Made by a program: the position numbers and the translations under genes. This document shows, piece after piece, positions 1 to 6,114 of a DNA stretch of 7,638 nt (its first letter is position 1; every line of letters begins with the position of its first letter). The notes beneath the pieces are model-generated. The model was not told where the DNA came from and did not search any database. It saw only the letters and a list, made by a program, of their open reading frames with translations. This stretch comes from CAYLNM01 sp964385045 (GTDB lineage: Bacteria > Planctomycetota > Phycisphaerae > Phycisphaerales > SM1A02): assembly GCA_964385045.1 (NCBI GenBank), contig CAYLNM010000187.1, forward strand, positions 1-7,638. The letters run 5' to 3'.

Positions 1-57
1 GCCGCGCCTGCCGCCCCCGCCGCCCCCACGACCCCCGACGAGGCAGCGACCCCATGA
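1..57 (+). CDS. 3' end of an unidentified upstream gene (partial)
   Basis: Reading from base 1 gives an open frame ending in TGA at 55-57, with the deduced tail AAPAAPAAPTTPDEAATP. The stop overlaps the ATG of the next gene as ATGA. The same 4-bp overlap recurs at the next two gene junctions, which is the main reason to believe this is a real gene end. The Ala/Pro-rich tail resembles the low-complexity ends of other proteins in this window. Nothing about its function can be read from 18 residues. It is probably another member of the same operon. Confidence 0.6.
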   Translation, partial: AAPAAPAAPTTPDEAATP

Positions 58-1334
58 GCGCCCACTCCGCCGCATCCCCCGTCACCGTCCCCCGGGCCAC
101 CCGCATCGACGCCTGTCGCAGCTGCCGCGCCGGGGCCCTCCGCCCGGTGCTCGACCTCGGCGCGATGCCGCTCGCCGATCGTCTGCCCCGCACCCCGCCG
201 GACGCGGGCCCCCCCGAGCCTCGGTTCCCGCTCGAGGTCGCGGCCTGCCCGGCGTGCGGGCTCGTGCAGCTCCTGCACACCGTCGATCCCGGCGCGCTCT
301 TCCGCGACGACTACCCGTACTACTCCTCGTACTCCGACCACCTGCTCGCCCACGCCCGTGCGCACGCCCGCTCGCTGATCGAGCGCCGCGAGCTCGGGCC
401 CGCGAGCCTCGTGGTCGAGATCGCGAGCAACGACGGCTACCGGCTCCGCTGGTTCGCGGAGGCGGGCGTGCCGATCCTCGGGGTGGACCCGGCCGAGGGC
501 CCCGCCGCGGCCGCCGAGGCGATCGGCGTCCCGACCCGCTGCGACTTCCTCACCGCGCGGCTCGCCGCGGAGCTCGCGGCCGAGCACGGCCGCGCCGACG
601 TCGTGCTCGCGAGCAACGTCCTCGCCCACGTGCCCGACCCCAACGACCTCGTCGCCGGCTTCCGCCGGCTGCTGCGGCCCGGCGGCGTCGCGGTGCTCGA
701 GCTCCCGTACCTGCGCGACCTCGTCGAGCAGTGCGAGTTCGACACGATCTACCACGAGCACATGAGCTACTGGTCGATGACCGCGCTCGACGCCCTCTTC
801 CGGCGCCATGGCCTCGTGCCCGCCGGCGTGCAGCGCATCCCGATCCACGGCGGATCGCTGCGGCTCACCGTCGCCCACGGCTCGCCGAACGCGATCGCCG
901 GCTCGTCGGTGCAGCGGCTGCTCGCCGAGGAGCGGGCGGACGGGATCGATCGTCCCGACTGGCTCGCCGCCTTCGCGGACCGGGTCGATCGCCTGAGAGG
1001 CCGGATCCGCGACGTGCTCGACGAGCTCCGCGGGCAGGACCGCCGGATCGCGGGCTACGGGGCGGCGGCCAAGGGCGCGGTCCTGCTCAACGCGATCGGG
1101 GCCGGGCCGGAGCTCGTCGCGTTCGTGGTGGACCGCAACGTCCACAAGCAGGGCCGCTGGATGCCGGGCGTGGGGATCCCCATCGACGCCCCCGAACGGC
1201 TGCTCGACGAGCAGCCCGACGACGTCCTGATCCTCCCCTGGAACTTCAAGGACGAGATCATCGCCCAGCAGGCCGAGTACCGCCGCCGCGGCGGCCGGTT
1301 CATCGTGCCCGTGCCCACGCCGGTCGTCGTGTGA
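54..1334 (+). CDS. Zinc-binding SAM-dependent sugar C-methyltransferase (TylCIII/NovU/TcaB9-like)
   Basis: 426 aa, close to the usual size of about 410. It very likely transfers a methyl group from S-adenosylmethionine to a carbon of an NDP-bound keto-deoxysugar in the cytoplasm. Domains in order: an N-terminal zinc site with Cys pairs at 21/24 (CRSC) and 65/68 (CPAC); a Rossmann methyltransferase core with motif I VEIASNDGYRL at 121-131 and the post-motif region ADVVLASNVLAHVPD; the active-site motif YHEH at 233-236, which in the structurally studied TcaB9 family holds the catalytic Tyr/Glu/His; GGSLR at 266-270; and a C-terminal domain with GYGAAAKG (334-341), DRNVHKQGRWMPG (360-372) and LPWNFKDEI (394-402). 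All family hallmarks are present. The start is ATG in ATGA overlap with the upstream stop, with a weak GAGG (40-43) ten bases before it. The exact sugar substrate cannot be told. Class confidence is high. Confidence 0.93.
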   Translation: MSAHSAASPVTVPRATRIDACRSCRAGALRPVLDLGAMPLADRLPRTPPDAGPPEPRFPLEVAACPACGLVQLLHTVDPGALFRDDYPYYSSYSDHLLAHARAHARSLIERRELGPASLVVEIASNDGYRLRWFAEAGVPILGVDPAEGPAAAAEAIGVPTRCDFLTARLAAELAAEHGRADVVLASNVLAHVPDPNDLVAGFRRLLRPGGVAVLELPYLRDLVEQCEFDTIYHEHMSYWSMTALDALFRRHGLVPAGVQRIPIHGGSLRLTVAHGSPNAIAGSSVQRLLAEERADGIDRPDWLAAFADRVDRLRGRIRDVLDELRGQDRRIAGYGAAAKGAVLLNAIGAGPELVAFVVDRNVHKQGRWMPGVGIPIDAPERLLDEQPDDVLILPWNFKDEIIAQQAEYRRRGGRFIVPVPTPVVV

Positions 1335-2971
1335 GCGGGGCCGCCGACCGATCGCGGGCCGGGGCCGCAGCGGCGTCGACTGCGGCGGCCGCAGCGGCGG
1401 CGGCGGCGGCGTCGACAGCGGCGGCGGCGGCAGCGGCGGCGTCGACCGCCGGGCCCCGGGGCGGCGCGTCCGGGGGTGCCCGCGCCGAGGGCGACCGGGC
1501 GCGGCGCGACGCGCGCCGAGTCGCCGCGCCTCAGGTCGCCCCACCTCAGGCCACGCCGCCCGAGGTCGCCCCGCCCCGGCTCGGCCGTCCCTGGTTCGGC
1601 CGCCGCCCCGAGCCCGACGCCCCCTGCCCGGCGTGCGGAAGCGGCCATGCGGTCGCCTTCTACGCCGTTGCCGGCATCCCGGTGCACAGCTGCCTGCTGA
1701 TGGCGACCCGCGCCGAGGCTCTCGCCTATCCGCGCCGGGACCTTCGCCTCGCCCGCTGTCCCGGCTGCGGGTTCGTCTTCAACGCGATCTTCGACCCCGG
1801 CGTGCACGAGTACTCGCCCCGCTACGAGGAGACGCAGGGCTGCTCGCCGACGTTCTCCGCGTTCGCGGGCGAGCTCGCCCGCCGCCTCCTCGCCCGCTAC
1901 CGGCTCCGCGGCCGGCGGGTGCTCGAGATCGGCTGCGGCAAGGGCGAGTTCCTGCTTCAGCTCTGCCGCGCCGGCGACTGCGCCGGCGTCGGGATCGACC
2001 CGTCCTACGTCCGGGGTCGCCTGCCGCTCGAGCCCGGCGACCGCCTCACGTTCCTCCAGGAGCCGTACGGCCCGCAGCATGCCTCGCTCGCCGCCGACTT
2101 CATCGCCTGCCGGCACACGCTCGAGCACATCGCCGACGTCCGCCGCTTCCTCGCCGCCATCGTGGACTCGCTCGACGGACGCAGCGACGTGGACGTCTGG
2201 ATCGAGGTGCCCGACGTGGGCCGCGTGCTGGAGGAGGGGGCGTTCTGGGACGTCTACTACGAGCACTGCTCGTACTTCACGCCCGGCTCGCTCGCCCGGC
2301 TGTACCGCGCGGCGGGGCTCGTGCCCGACGAGCTCGGGCTCGAGTTCGACGACCAGTACGTCGTGATCGGTGGGCGCCTGCGGGGTGACGCCACGGCCGG
2401 CGGGCTCGAGGCCGGCGCCCCCGGGCCCGGTCCCCTCGAGGAGCCGCCGTCCGCCTCCGACGCGGCGCTCGACCGCTTCCTCGTCACCGGTCCCCGGGCC
2501 GTCGATCGCTGGCGGCGCACCCTCGCCGCGGTCGCGGACGCGGGCGACACCGCCGTGATCTGGGGCGCCGGCTCCAAGGGCGTGGCGTTCCTGACCACGC
2601 TCGGGGACGCGGCGGCCGCGGTGGCGGCGGCGGTGGACGTGAATCCCCGCAAGCAGGGGAAGTTCATGCCCGGCACCGGACATGCCGTCGTGGCCCCTTC
2701 GGACCTCCCGGCCCTGCGGCCCACGCTCGTCGTCGTCATGAACCCGGTCTACGTGCCGGAGATCCGCCGCGACCTCGCCCGGCTCGGGCTCGACCCGGTG
2801 GTGCAGCCGGTCCATGACGCCGCGTACGCGGATCGCGACGGACGTGACGGTGCGGTCGACCGCCGCCGCGATGGCGTCCCGCTCGCCGTCGGTCGCTCAT
2901 GCTCCGCCACGAGCCCGGCGAGCCCGGCGAGCCCGGCAATCCCGGCGGGTCCCGCGGGTCCGGTGCCGTGA
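1331..2971 (+). CDS. Second zinc-binding SAM-dependent methyltransferase, with poly-Ala N-terminal extension
   Basis: 546 aa, over 100 longer than the neighbour; the excess is low-complexity sequence at both ends. The GTG start overlaps the previous stop (GTGA). No in-frame ATG or GTG follows until GTG 1682-1684, inside the zinc domain, so the extension is hard to avoid. Order: Ala/Ser/Thr tract (11-40), charged and Pro-rich linker (41-98), zinc Cys pairs 99/102 (CPAC) and 143/146 (CPGC), motif I VLEIGCGKGEF (197-207), CRHTLEH, active-site-like YYEH (309-312), then WGAGSKG (411-417), DVNPRKQGKFMPGTG (436-450) and MNPVYVPEI (from 470). Where the first gene has YHEH and LPWNFKDEI, this one has YYEH and MNPVYVPEI, so it belongs to a different subfamily and resembles the third gene more. 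The C-terminus ends in SPA/GPA repeats that abut the assembly gap. It probably methylates a sugar or glycan precursor; substrate unknown. Confidence 0.88.
   Translation: MSGAADRSRAGAAAASTAAAAAAAAAASTAAAAAAAASTAGPRGGASGGARAEGDRARRDARRVAAPQVAPPQATPPEVAPPRLGRPWFGRRPEPDAPCPACGSGHAVAFYAVAGIPVHSCLLMATRAEALAYPRRDLRLARCPGCGFVFNAIFDPGVHEYSPRYEETQGCSPTFSAFAGELARRLLARYRLRGRRVLEIGCGKGEFLLQLCRAGDCAGVGIDPSYVRGRLPLEPGDRLTFLQEPYGPQHASLAADFIACRHTLEHIADVRRFLAAIVDSLDGRSDVDVWIEVPDVGRVLEEGAFWDVYYEHCSYFTPGSLARLYRAAGLVPDELGLEFDDQYVVIGGRLRGDATAGGLEAGAPGPGPLEEPPSASDAALDRFLVTGPRAVDRWRRTLAAVADAGDTAVIWGAGSKGVAFLTTLGDAAAAVAAAVDVNPRKQGKFMPGTGHAVVAPSDLPALRPTLVVVMNPVYVPEIRRDLARLGLDPVVQPVHDAAYADRDGRDGAVDRRRDGVPLAVGRSCSATSPASPASPAIPAGPAGPVP
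1362..1449 (+). repeat. GCG/GTCGAC microsatellite encoding poly-Ala
   Basis: A trinucleotide GCG/GCA run is interrupted three times by GCGTCGAC (GTCGAC at 1375, 1411 and 1441; spacings 36 and 30, both multiples of three). In the frame of the second methyltransferase it reads Ala runs of 10 and 8 residues separated by Ser-Thr. In-frame length change by replication slippage is the simplest origin. Confidence 0.75.
2911..2946 (+). repeat. 9-bp tandem repeat GAGCCCGGC beside the gap
   Basis: Three exact copies of GAGCCCGGC (2911, 2920, 2929) are followed by a variant, AATCCCGGC (2938). In the second methyltransferase frame they encode SPA repeats. In the frame of the third methyltransferase, upstream of its GTG, they would encode collagen-like GEP/GNP. 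The repeat lies immediately before the duplicated contig end, so it may be what stopped the assembly. Confidence 0.75.
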
Positions 2972-3150
2972 CCACCACGTGCCCCGCCTGCGGCGNNNNN
3001 NNNNNNNNNNNNNNNNNNNNNNNNNNNNNNNNNNNNNNNNNNNNNNNNNNNNNNNNNNNNNNNNNNNNNNNNNNNNNNNNNNNNNNNNNNNNNNNCCCGG
3101 CGGGTCCCGCGGGTCCGGTGCCGTGACCACCACGTGCCCCGCCTGCGGCG
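2941..3150. other. Scaffold gap (100 N, 2996-3095) flanked by an exact 55-bp duplication
   Basis: Exactly 100 Ns, the usual placeholder for a gap of unknown size, separate two identical 55-bp blocks, 2941-2995 and 3096-3150, both flush with the Ns. The block contains the stop of the second methyltransferase and the GTG start plus first Cys pair (CPACG) of the third. If the blocks are one locus, removing one copy and the Ns gives a continuous GTGA gene overlap like the other junctions. A 55-base terminal overlap equals a common de Bruijn k-mer length. I infer an unmerged contig overlap. The alternative, unresolved extra copies of the adjacent GC-rich repeat, cannot be excluded. Confidence 0.85.
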
Positions 3151-4454
3151 GTCCGCCCGGCCCCGAGCTGCTCCGCCGCGACGCGGTCCCGGTCCTGTGC
3201 AACGCCCTGCACCGGGACGCGGCGTCCGCCCGCGCCGCCCCCCGCGGCGACATCCGCCTCGTCGCCTGCCCCGGCTGCGGACTCGTCTTCAACGCCGCCT
3301 TCGACCCCGCGCGGATGCGCTACGACGCCGACTACGAGAACGCCCTGCACTTCTCGCCCCGCTTCCGCGCCTTCCAGGCCGACACCGTTCGCCGGCTCGT
3401 GGAGCACGGGGTGCGGGACCGGCGCGTCCTCGAGATCGGCTGCGGGGACGGCTCGTTCCTCGTCGCGCTCGCGGTCGCCGGCGGCAACCGCGGCGTCGGC
3501 GTCGATCCGTCGTTCGACCCCGCCCGGGCCCGCATCCCCGGCGGCGCGAACGTCCGCGTGGCGACCGCGCCGTTCACCGCGATGCCCGGGGCGGCCGACG
3601 CGGTGGTCTGCCGGCACGTCCTCGAGCACCTCGACGATGCCGCCCGGCTCCTCACCGCCATGCGCGACGCCCTCGCGGGCGGCGATCCCGGCCTCGTCTA
3701 CCTCGAGGTGCCGAGCTGGCGGGCGACGCTGGAGCGGGACGCCTTCTGGGACGTCCTCTACGAGCACGTCGCCTACCACGACGCCGACACGCTCGCCGAC
3801 CTCGTCCGTCGCCACGGCTTCGAGGTGCTGGAGGCCGGCGAGGCGTACGGCGGCCAGTTCGCGACCGTGATCGCGCGGCGCGGATCGAGGCCGGCCGCGG
3901 CGGTGGCGGCGGTGGCGGACGCACCGGAGCCACCGCCCGTCGAGGGCATGGCGGGCGACCCGGCTGCGGTGGCCGCCTTCGCCGCCCGCGAGAACGCCTT
4001 CGTCCGGGGATGGCGGCGCTGGATCGCCGCCCACTCGCCCGGCGAGCGACTCGTCGTGTGGGGAGCCGGGACCAAGGGCGCGGTGCTGCTCGACCGGCTC
4101 GGCGAGCACGCCGGACGGATCGCGGCCGCGATCGACCTCAACCCCCGCAAGCAGGGATGCTTCGTGGCCGGGACGGGCACGCCGATCCTCGGCCCGGACG
4201 CGCTGGCGGGGCTCGCGCCCGACGTGGTGCTCGTCATGAACCCCCTGTACGCCCGGGAGATCCGCGCCGAGCTCGACGGACGGGGGCTCGCCACGGCGCG
4301 ACTCGTGCTCGCCGGGGAGCGGCCGCCGCCGCCCGGGCACCCGGACGCACTGCCCGAGCCGGGCGGCGCGCGGCCGAACGACGCCGCTCGCCCGGCCCGC
4401 GCAGCCCCGCCGCCCCCCGGCTCGCCGACCGCGCCGCGCGCCGCCGGCCGGTAG
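3123..4454 (+). CDS. Third zinc-binding SAM-dependent methyltransferase
   Basis: 443 aa from GTG 3123; the same start exists at 2968 left of the gap. Zinc Cys pairs are at 5/8 and 49/52, the same 41-residue step between pairs as in the two genes upstream. Motif I is VLEIGCGDGSF (102-112), then CRHVLEH (163-169), EVPSW, LYEH (212-215), a Pro/Ala-rich insert (about 255-280), WGAGTKG (313-319), DLNPRKQGCFVAGTG (338-352), MNPLYAREI (372-380) and a disordered Pro/Ala tail from about 398. It shares FWDVxYEH, NPRKQG and MNPxY with the second gene, so these two are the closer pair. The Tyr that opens YHEH in the first gene is Leu212 here. When the gap is closed, ATG 2899 is also in frame and would add 23 residues; GTG is preferred because it gives the same 4-bp overlap as the other junctions. 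Probable sugar or glycan methyltransferase, substrate unknown. Confidence 0.87.
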   Translation: MTTTCPACGGPPGPELLRRDAVPVLCNALHRDAASARAAPRGDIRLVACPGCGLVFNAAFDPARMRYDADYENALHFSPRFRAFQADTVRRLVEHGVRDRRVLEIGCGDGSFLVALAVAGGNRGVGVDPSFDPARARIPGGANVRVATAPFTAMPGAADAVVCRHVLEHLDDAARLLTAMRDALAGGDPGLVYLEVPSWRATLERDAFWDVLYEHVAYHDADTLADLVRRHGFEVLEAGEAYGGQFATVIARRGSRPAAAVAAVADAPEPPPVEGMAGDPAAVAAFAARENAFVRGWRRWIAAHSPGERLVVWGAGTKGAVLLDRLGEHAGRIAAAIDLNPRKQGCFVAGTGTPILGPDALAGLAPDVVLVMNPLYAREIRAELDGRGLATARLVLAGERPPPPGHPDALPEPGGARPNDAARPARAAPPPPGSPTAPRAAGR

Positions 4455-4463
4455 CCTTTCGGC

Positions 4464-5777
4464 ATGTCGCATCCCGCCCGCCCGTCCGGCCCCTCCCCCC
4501 GCCGTCCCGCCTCGTCGCGCCGCGTCCACCCCCGGGCGTCCACCGGCCGGGCGAGCCGCGGCGGGACGCGGCTCCCGATGCTCGCGTGCCTCACCCTCGC
4601 CGCCCTCACCGCCCTCACCGCCGCCTGCTCCAGCCCGCCGCCCCCCGGCCCGCAGCCGCCGGAGGGGCTCACCGAGGCCGAGCTCGAGGCGGCGGAGACG
4701 CTCGCCCTCGACGTCCGCGGCCTCTCCCTCGAGCGGGCCGAGGCCCTGATCGCCGCCGCGGAGGCCCACGCCGCCGCGCCCGGCGACGTCGACGTCGCGA
4801 TCTGGCACGGGCGGCAGCTCGCCTACGTGGAGCGGTTCGACGAGTCGATCCGCGTGTACTCCGCCGCGATCGATGATCTCGAGGCCCGCGTCGGCCGCCT
4901 CGGGCTCGCGGACGAGGCCACGCCCCGCGTGCTCGCGGACGCCGGGCTCCACCGCCTGCTCCGCCACCGCGGCCACCGCTTCATCACCACCCGCCGCTTC
5001 GACCTCGCCCTCGTGGACCTCGCCCGGGCCGCCCGGCTCGCCGAGCTCGTGCCCGACCGCGTCGAACGCGACGGGCTGCCCAACGCCGCCGGCATCCCCC
5101 GCAGCACCAGCCACACCAACATCCACTACCACCTCGGCCTCGCGAGCCTGCTGCTCGGCCGGATCGCCGACGCCCGCGACGCGTGGCGCACCTGCCTCGA
5201 GCTCGCCCCGAACGACGACATGCGCGTGGCTGCGGCCTGGTGGCTGCACTGCTGCGAGCTGCGGATGGGCGACCCGGACGCCGCCGCGGCCGTCCTCGCG
5301 CCGATCAGCCGGCGCATGGACGTCCTCGAGAACGACACCTACCTCCGCCTGCTGCTGTGGGCCCGGGGCGAGCTGAGCCTCGAGGAGCTGACGGGCGGGG
5401 CCGGGGCCGTGCCCGCCCCGGCGTCCGTATCCGCCCCCGCCCCCACCCCCGCAGCCGCATCCGCCGCCGCCCCCGGCGAGGTCGAGGTCGCCGCCGCCCG
5501 CGCCGACGACGCGGCCGAGACCGCGGCCCCGGCCGGCACCGCCGGTGGCTCCGGCGCCGGCACCGCCCCCGAGTCCGACCTGCGCAACGGCGCCGCCGCC
5601 CGCCCCTCCGACGTCGAGGTCGCGACCATCGCCGGCGGCATCGGGCTGCGGCTCTTCGGCCTCGGCGAACGGGCCGAGGCTCGCCGCTGGTTCTCGACCG
5701 CGCGGAACCGCTCGGTCAACGCCTTCGGCGCGATCGTGGCCGAGACCGAGCTCTCCCGCATGTCGTTCGGGCGCTGA
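4464..5777 (+). CDS. TPR-repeat lipoprotein
   Basis: 437 aa, nine bases after the third methyltransferase and so probably in its operon. An Arg-rich n-region (1-38) is followed by a hydrophobic stretch, MLACLTLAALTALTAAC (39-55), ending in a lipobox with Cys55 as the lipidated residue. It should be a membrane-anchored, extracytoplasmic protein. ATG 4578 (Met39) is an alternative start but would remove the positive charge normally found before the hydrophobic segment. TPR-like helix pairs are visible at about 110-143 (GRQLAYVERFDESIRVYSAA), 170-197, 219-250 (HYHLGLASLLLGRIADARDA) and 385-414. The last is split off by an Ala/Pro/Gly-rich linker (about 311-380). TPRs bind protein or peptide partners; no catalytic motif is seen. 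A role in assembly or export of the modified glycan is only a guess from position. Confidence 0.85.
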   Translation: MSHPARPSGPSPRRPASSRRVHPRASTGRASRGGTRLPMLACLTLAALTALTAACSSPPPPGPQPPEGLTEAELEAAETLALDVRGLSLERAEALIAAAEAHAAAPGDVDVAIWHGRQLAYVERFDESIRVYSAAIDDLEARVGRLGLADEATPRVLADAGLHRLLRHRGHRFITTRRFDLALVDLARAARLAELVPDRVERDGLPNAAGIPRSTSHTNIHYHLGLASLLLGRIADARDAWRTCLELAPNDDMRVAAAWWLHCCELRMGDPDAAAAVLAPISRRMDVLENDTYLRLLLWARGELSLEELTGGAGAVPAPASVSAPAPTPAAASAAAPGEVEVAAARADDAAETAAPAGTAGGSGAGTAPESDLRNGAAARPSDVEVATIAGGIGLRLFGLGERAEARRWFSTARNRSVNAFGAIVAETELSRMSFGR

Positions 5778-5918
5778 GCCGGCCGGCTCGTCCCGCGTTC
5801 CCGCCACCTCTGAACGAACGCCGCCCGGACCGCGGCCGCCAGTCGGCACGGGCCGGGCCTGAACGCGACCGCCTGGAACGCCGCCGACCCGCGCGGTCGC
5901 GCTCGGCCGGACGCGGGG

Positions 5919-5963
5919 CCCCCCGAGACCTCGACCCCGGGTCTGTCCTAGCGTCTCGGGGGG
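5919..5963 (+). terminator. 11-bp perfect inverted repeat, possible terminator or regulatory stem
   Basis: CCCCCCGAGAC at 5919-5929 is the exact reverse complement of GTCTCGGGGGG at 5953-5963, with a 23-base loop. It sits 141 bases after the lipoprotein stop and ends just before ATG 5965. There is no T-run, so it is not a classical intrinsic terminator. The G-run of the right arm could also pair with CCCC at 5969-5972 in a competing small hairpin. The inverted repeat is certain; a function in ending or controlling transcription is inference. Confidence 0.4.
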
Positions 5964-5984
5964 GATGTCCCCGGGACCCGGTGG

Positions 5985-5990
5985 TACATT
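5985..5990 (+). promoter_or_regulatory. Weak -10-like hexamer TACATT
   Basis: TACATT matches the sigma-70 -10 consensus at four of six bases and is one of the few AT-leaning spots in this intergenic region. I find no convincing -35 at the expected spacing. If real, transcription would start near 5997 and leave a leader of about 115 bases before the GrpB-family start. Confidence 0.22.
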
Positions 5991-6022
5991 CCCGGCACGA
6001 CGGACCTGGTGGCCGCCGCCGA

Positions 6023-6056
6023 CCGTCCGTGACGGGGCGTTCGAGATCTCCCCGTC
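6023..6056 (+). promoter_or_regulatory. Overlapping leader hairpins
   Basis: CCGTC (6023-6027) pairs with GACGG (6031-6035). The larger GACGGGG (6031-6037) pairs perfectly with CCCCGTC (6050-6056) around a 12-base loop. The two pairings share the same strand and are mutually exclusive. In such GC-rich sequence, stems this short can arise by chance. Confidence 0.25.
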
Positions 6057-6077
6057 GGTGACTGCGACGTGGACAGG

Positions 6078-6095
6078 GACCGACCCGGGTCGGTC
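6078..6095. promoter_or_regulatory. Perfect 18-bp palindrome upstream of the GrpB-family gene
   Basis: GACCGACCCGGGTCGGTC reads the same on both strands and ends 19 bases before ATG 6115. Its position suits an operator for a dimeric regulator or an RNA stem near the ribosome-binding region. Given the base composition, one chance palindrome of this size in several kilobases would not be surprising. Confidence 0.35.
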
Positions 6096-6114
6096 GCCTC
6101 GGACCCTCACCGCA

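Larger units (their letters stand above)
5778..6114 (+). other. 337-bp intergenic region, noncoding
   Basis: Lies between the TPR lipoprotein stop and the preferred start of the GrpB-family gene. An open frame from ATG 5965 runs into that gene, but its 50 extra residues do not resemble the family, so I treat the region as noncoding. It contains an 11-bp inverted repeat, a weak -10-like site, overlapping short hairpins and an 18-bp palindrome, listed separately. It is the likely end of the upstream operon and the promoter region of the next gene. Confidence 0.6.

Noticed and set aside
254..1330. Upstream extension of the second methyltransferase to ATG 254
   Set aside because: The extension is an Arg/Pro/Ala-rich shadow of the first methyltransferase, which has all its family motifs in its own frame. 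GTG 1331 with a 4-bp overlap explains the start.
1055..2815. Minus-strand open frame opposite the second methyltransferase
   Set aside because: Antisense shadow caused by high GC; no recognisable domain.
2899..2967. Collagen-like protein start (GEP repeats)
   Set aside because: Only a few GXY triplets arise from the 9-bp repeat read out of frame with the second methyltransferase. They are at most a short alternative N-terminus of the third gene.
2814..3122. N-terminal extension of the third methyltransferase from ATG 2814 across the Ns
   Set aside because: The frame is continuous only because exactly 100 Ns were inserted. Once the duplicated 55 bases are collapsed, this reading frame is not in phase with the gene.
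5965..6114. Earlier ATG start for the GrpB-family gene, preceded by a run of G
   Set aside because: The 50 added residues are unlike the family and cover a -10-like site, hairpins and a palindrome. The G-run is part of an inverted repeat rather than a clear Shine-Dalgarno site.
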